DNA of 64,000 nt, from the NCBI RefSeq assembly GCF_000380335.1, contig NC_021149.1:5012501-5076500 (forward strand), in the 5' to 3' direction. The notes under the pieces were generated by a model that did not search any database, was not told the DNA's origin, and saw only the letters and a program-made list of their open reading frames with translations. This document shows positions 60,411 through 64,000 of this stretch, in pieces (within the stretch, counting starts at the first letter, position 1; each line of letters begins with the position of its first letter). The DNA is from Azotobacter vinelandii CA (GTDB taxonomy: Bacteria; Pseudomonadota; Gammaproteobacteria; Pseudomonadales; Pseudomonadaceae). Position numbers and translations under genes: made by a program.

Positions 60411-61238
60411 GTGGCCAAGAACGACACCCCGGATCTTCTCGTCAAGGGCTCGCCGGACCAGCGCACGCTGGTCCGGGTTCCCGAAGGCGTGTTCGGCTAC
60501 GTGGGCTTCGCCGCCTACCGCCTGACCGACGGCGACGAGCTGCCGGTCGAGAGCGGCGACAAGGAAGTGTGCCTCGTGCTGCTCGCCGGCCATGCCACCG
60601 TCACCGCCAGCCATCCGCGCAGGGGGCCCTTCGCCTGGGAGAACATCGGCGACCGGCAGAGCGTGTTCGAGGACAAATCGCCCTACGCCATCTACCTGCC
60701 GCCGCACAGCGAAGCCCGGGTGCGCGCCCACGGCAGCGCCGAGATCGCCGTCTGCGAGGCGCCCGGCAACCCGGACGAGACGCTGCCGCCGCGGCTGATC
60801 GAGCCGGCGAGCATGAGGCGCAGCAGCCGCGGCAAGGACGCCAACACCCGCTACGTCTGCGACATCCTGCCGGACAGTGCCGAGGCCCACGCGCTGCTGA
60901 TCACCGAGGTGATCACCCCTTCGGGGCACACCTCCAGCTACCCGCCGCACCGTCACGACACCGACGACCTGCCGGCGCAGAGCTTCCTGGAGGAGTCCTA
61001 CTACCACCGCCTGAACCCTGAGCAGGGCTTCGCCTTCCAGCGCGTCTACACCGACGACCGCAGCCTCGACCAGGCCATGACGGTGGAAAACCACGACGTA
61101 GTGCTGGTGCCGCGCGGCTACCACCCGGTCTGCGTGCCCTACGGCTACACGTCCTACTACCTGAACGTGATGGCCGGGCCGACACGCGCCTGGAAGTTCC
61201 ACAACGACCCGGCCCACGAGTGGCTGCTCAAGCTCTAG
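60411..61238 (+). CDS. iolB: 5-deoxy-glucuronate isomerase
   Basis: 275 residues starting at a GTG with a strong AAGGAG site. Cupin-fold enzyme of inositol breakdown. The second cupin half shows VITPSGHTSSYPPHRHDTDD near residue 168 (two metal-binding His) and LEESYYHRLNPEQGFAFQRV near 195. ENHDVVLVPRGYHPVCVPYG near 230 ends the core. It converts 5-deoxy-glucuronate to 5-dehydro-2-deoxygluconate, the substrate of IolC. The IolD hydrolase that makes its substrate is not in this window. Confidence 0.95.
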   Translation: MAKNDTPDLLVKGSPDQRTLVRVPEGVFGYVGFAAYRLTDGDELPVESGDKEVCLVLLAGHATVTASHPRRGPFAWENIGDRQSVFEDKSPYAIYLPPHSEARVRAHGSAEIAVCEAPGNPDETLPPRLIEPASMRRSSRGKDANTRYVCDILPDSAEAHALLITEVITPSGHTSSYPPHRHDTDDLPAQSFLEESYYHRLNPEQGFAFQRVYTDDRSLDQAMTVENHDVVLVPRGYHPVCVPYGYTSYYLNVMAGPTRAWKFHNDPAHEWLLKL

Positions 61239-61316
61239 AAAGCCGCCGCCCGAACGGAAGCGACCTTCGCAGTGGCTGAGTTCTGGACCCCAAGAACAAC
61301 AACCAGAGCACGCGAC

Positions 61317-62774
61317 ATGAACGACAAGACAGTTGCACCCCAGCAGCACGATATTTCCTACGTGCTGCGGATCTGCGCCGTGGCCGCCCTCGGCGGCCTT
61401 CTCTTCGGTTACGACACCGCAGTGATCTCCGGCGCCGTGGAAGCCCTCCAGCAATATTTTTCCCTCTCCCCCGCCGAAACCGGCTGGGCCGTCTCCAACG
61501 TGGTGGTCGGCTGCATCGTCGGCGCCCTGGGCGCCGGCTGGGTCGCCGGCCGCCTGGGACGCAAGAAGGCCCTGGTACTGTCGGCGATCCTCTTCACCGT
61601 CTCCGCCATCGGCGCCGCGGTGGTGGACAGCTTCGTCTGGTTCGTGATCTACCGGATCGTCGGCGGTCTGGCCGTGGGCATCGCCTCGACGGTGTCGCCG
61701 ATGTACATGTCCGAGGTGTCGCCGAAGGACATCCGCGGACGCGCGCTGGGCATGCAGTCCTTCGCCATCGTCGGCGGCCAGGTGGTGGTGTTCTACGTGA
61801 ACTACCTGATCGCCAAGGGCGCCGCCGACACCTGGCTGGTCGAGTACGGCTGGCGCTGGATGCTCGGTTCCGAAGTGGTTCCCTGCATCCTGTTCTGCCT
61901 GTTCGTCTTCTCCATCCCGGAATCGCCGCGCTGGCAGGCCATGGTCGGCCAGGACGAACGGGCGCTGCGCACCCTGAGGCGCATCTCCAACGACGCGCAT
62001 GCCCATCACCTGCTCAATGAGATCAAGCACTCCCTGCACCAGGACAGCCAGGGCCGGACACAGAAGCCGAACCTGCGCGAGGCGGGGCTGGCACTGATCC
62101 TCTTCGTCGGCTGCATGCTGGCCATGCTGCAGCAGGTCACCGGGGTCAACGTGATGATGTATTACGCCCCCATGGTGTTGAAGGGCGTCACCGGCAGCAC
62201 CGAGTCGGCGCTGTTCCAGACCATCTGGATCGGGGTCATGCAGTTGGTCGGCACCATCATCGGCACCTGGCTGATCGACCGCGTCGGTCGCCTGCCGCTG
62301 ATGCGCGTCGGCACCGTCGGCATCGTCGCCAGCCTGCTGCTCACCTCCTACGCTCTCTACGCCCAGGAGTCCGGCTACCTGGCGCTGATCGGCATGCTGC
62401 TGTTCATGGTGCTCTTCGCGATCTCCTGGGGCGTCGGCACCTGGGTGCTGATCTCCGAGATCTTCCCCAACCACATGCGCTCCATGGGCATGAGCATGGC
62501 GGTGTGCAGCATGTGGATCGCCAACTTCCTGGTGACCCAGAGCTTCCCGATGCTCAACGAGCACCCGGTACTGATCGAGCGGTTCCACGGCGCCTTCCCG
62601 ATGTGGGTGTTCGCCGGCTGCTGCGTCTTCTGCTACTGGTTCGTCGCCCGTTTCGTCCCGGAAACCCGCGGCGTGTCCCTGGAACGCATGGAGGAAGTGA
62701 TGCTGGCCAAGCTCAAGCGGCAACCCCTGGCCGACGAAGAAGAAAGCGCCGCGCTGCGCTCCAGCCGGGCCTGA
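61317..62774 (+). CDS. MFS sugar porter, probable myo-inositol transporter
   Basis: 485 residues from the ATG at 61317; the frame is open further upstream but lacks protein-like start. Twelve hydrophobic helices. Sugar-porter signatures: GGLLFGYDTAVISGAVEALQ near residue 24, AGRLGRKKALVLSAILF near 78, VSPMYMSEVSPKDIRGR near 125, FSIPESPRWQAM near 200, and VPETRGVSLERMEE near 450. These fit inositol/xylose-type H+ symporters. Placed between iolB and iolA, so inositol is the likely substrate. Confidence 0.9.
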   Translation: MNDKTVAPQQHDISYVLRICAVAALGGLLFGYDTAVISGAVEALQQYFSLSPAETGWAVSNVVVGCIVGALGAGWVAGRLGRKKALVLSAILFTVSAIGAAVVDSFVWFVIYRIVGGLAVGIASTVSPMYMSEVSPKDIRGRALGMQSFAIVGGQVVVFYVNYLIAKGAADTWLVEYGWRWMLGSEVVPCILFCLFVFSIPESPRWQAMVGQDERALRTLRRISNDAHAHHLLNEIKHSLHQDSQGRTQKPNLREAGLALILFVGCMLAMLQQVTGVNVMMYYAPMVLKGVTGSTESALFQTIWIGVMQLVGTIIGTWLIDRVGRLPLMRVGTVGIVASLLLTSYALYAQESGYLALIGMLLFMVLFAISWGVGTWVLISEIFPNHMRSMGMSMAVCSMWIANFLVTQSFPMLNEHPVLIERFHGAFPMWVFAGCCVFCYWFVARFVPETRGVSLERMEEVMLAKLKRQPLADEEESAALRSSRA

Positions 62775-62831
62775 TCCCCCGAACGCGGGACCGGGCCAAG
62801 GGCACCGGTCCCTCCAATGACGCTAACAATG

Positions 62832-62852
62832 CTGCCGTCTTCCCGACGGCAG
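62832..62852 (+). promoter_or_regulatory. Hairpin directly before the iolA ribosome site
   Basis: CTGCCGTC and GACGGCAG are exact complements around TTCCC, followed at once by GGAGG, the likely ribosome site of iolA. The stem could mark an RNA processing site or affect translation of iolA; no T-run, so it is not a typical terminator. Confidence 0.5.
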
Positions 62853-62865
62853 GGAGGAACCGAAA

Positions 62866-64000
<1,135 letters not shown>

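Noticed and set aside
59769..62723. 984-residue minus-strand frame over the iol genes
   Set aside because: Spans four convincing plus-strand genes, rich in His/Gln/Gly as expected of a shadow frame.

Overview
The window is high-GC Pseudomonadaceae-type chromosome, most like Azotobacter or a Pseudomonas stutzeri relative. This is inferred from the liuRABCDE leucine/isovalerate operon in its usual Pseudomonas order, an OprD-family porin, REP-type palindromes of the GTAGGAGCG..CGCGA kind, Bug/Tct transport and a large inositol cluster. No species-level marker is present.

Layout. (1) 1-2.7 kb: end of a TctA permease, a TctC-type periplasmic binding protein and an AbrB-family permease. (2) 2.7-10.1 kb, minus strand: liuR-liuA-liuB-liuC-liuD-liuE for leucine/isovalerate breakdown, with a perfect LiuR-type palindrome ahead of liuR and several REP palindromes, one of them inside the liuD reading frame. 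(3) 10.2-14.7 kb: an OprD porin divergent from a CitMHS citrate transporter across about 1 kb of non-coding DNA, then terC. (4) 14.9-42.6 kb: a lower-GC integrative island that splits a tRNA-Arg(CCG) gene. Its 5' half lies at 14885-14928 and its 3' half at 42555-42598, and a complete tRNA-Arg(CCG) sits just inside the left end. (5) 42.6-49.3 kb: core-type genes (HPF/cold-shock fusion, MFS and AEC transporters, tpiA copy 1, an RpiR regulator, an Arc-like protein). (6) 49.3-64 kb: an operon pyk-small ORF-eno-tpiA2-gapN-eamA, then a second RpiR regulator, then iolC(-aldolase)-iolE-iolB-iolT-iolA, running off the window end.

The island carries a tyrosine integrase (broken by an IS21-type element), an AlpA-like factor and an XRE repressor sharing an operator region. 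It also has a translationally coupled set of three genes, two encoding large tyrosine recombinases (one broken by an IS630-type element). Next come an orphan ParS/MbcA-like antitoxin, a Fic protein, a frameshifted nuclease-like gene, an IS5-type element at a deletion junction, the 3' part of a probable pPIWI_RE gene, a complete type I Wadjet system (jetABCD), a small AbrB/MazE-like gene and an IS427-type element. It reads as a partly decayed, probably immobilised defence island in which Wadjet is the only system that looks intact.

In the inositol region, the fused IolC kinase/aldolase yields dihydroxyacetone phosphate plus malonate semialdehyde. The neighbouring TpiA, GapN, Eno and Pyk could carry the triose to pyruvate (needing only a phosphoglycerate mutase from elsewhere), while IolA handles malonate semialdehyde. 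A shared palindrome-like motif lies upstream of both pyk and the rpiR2/iolC pair, suggesting common control by the RpiR-type regulators.
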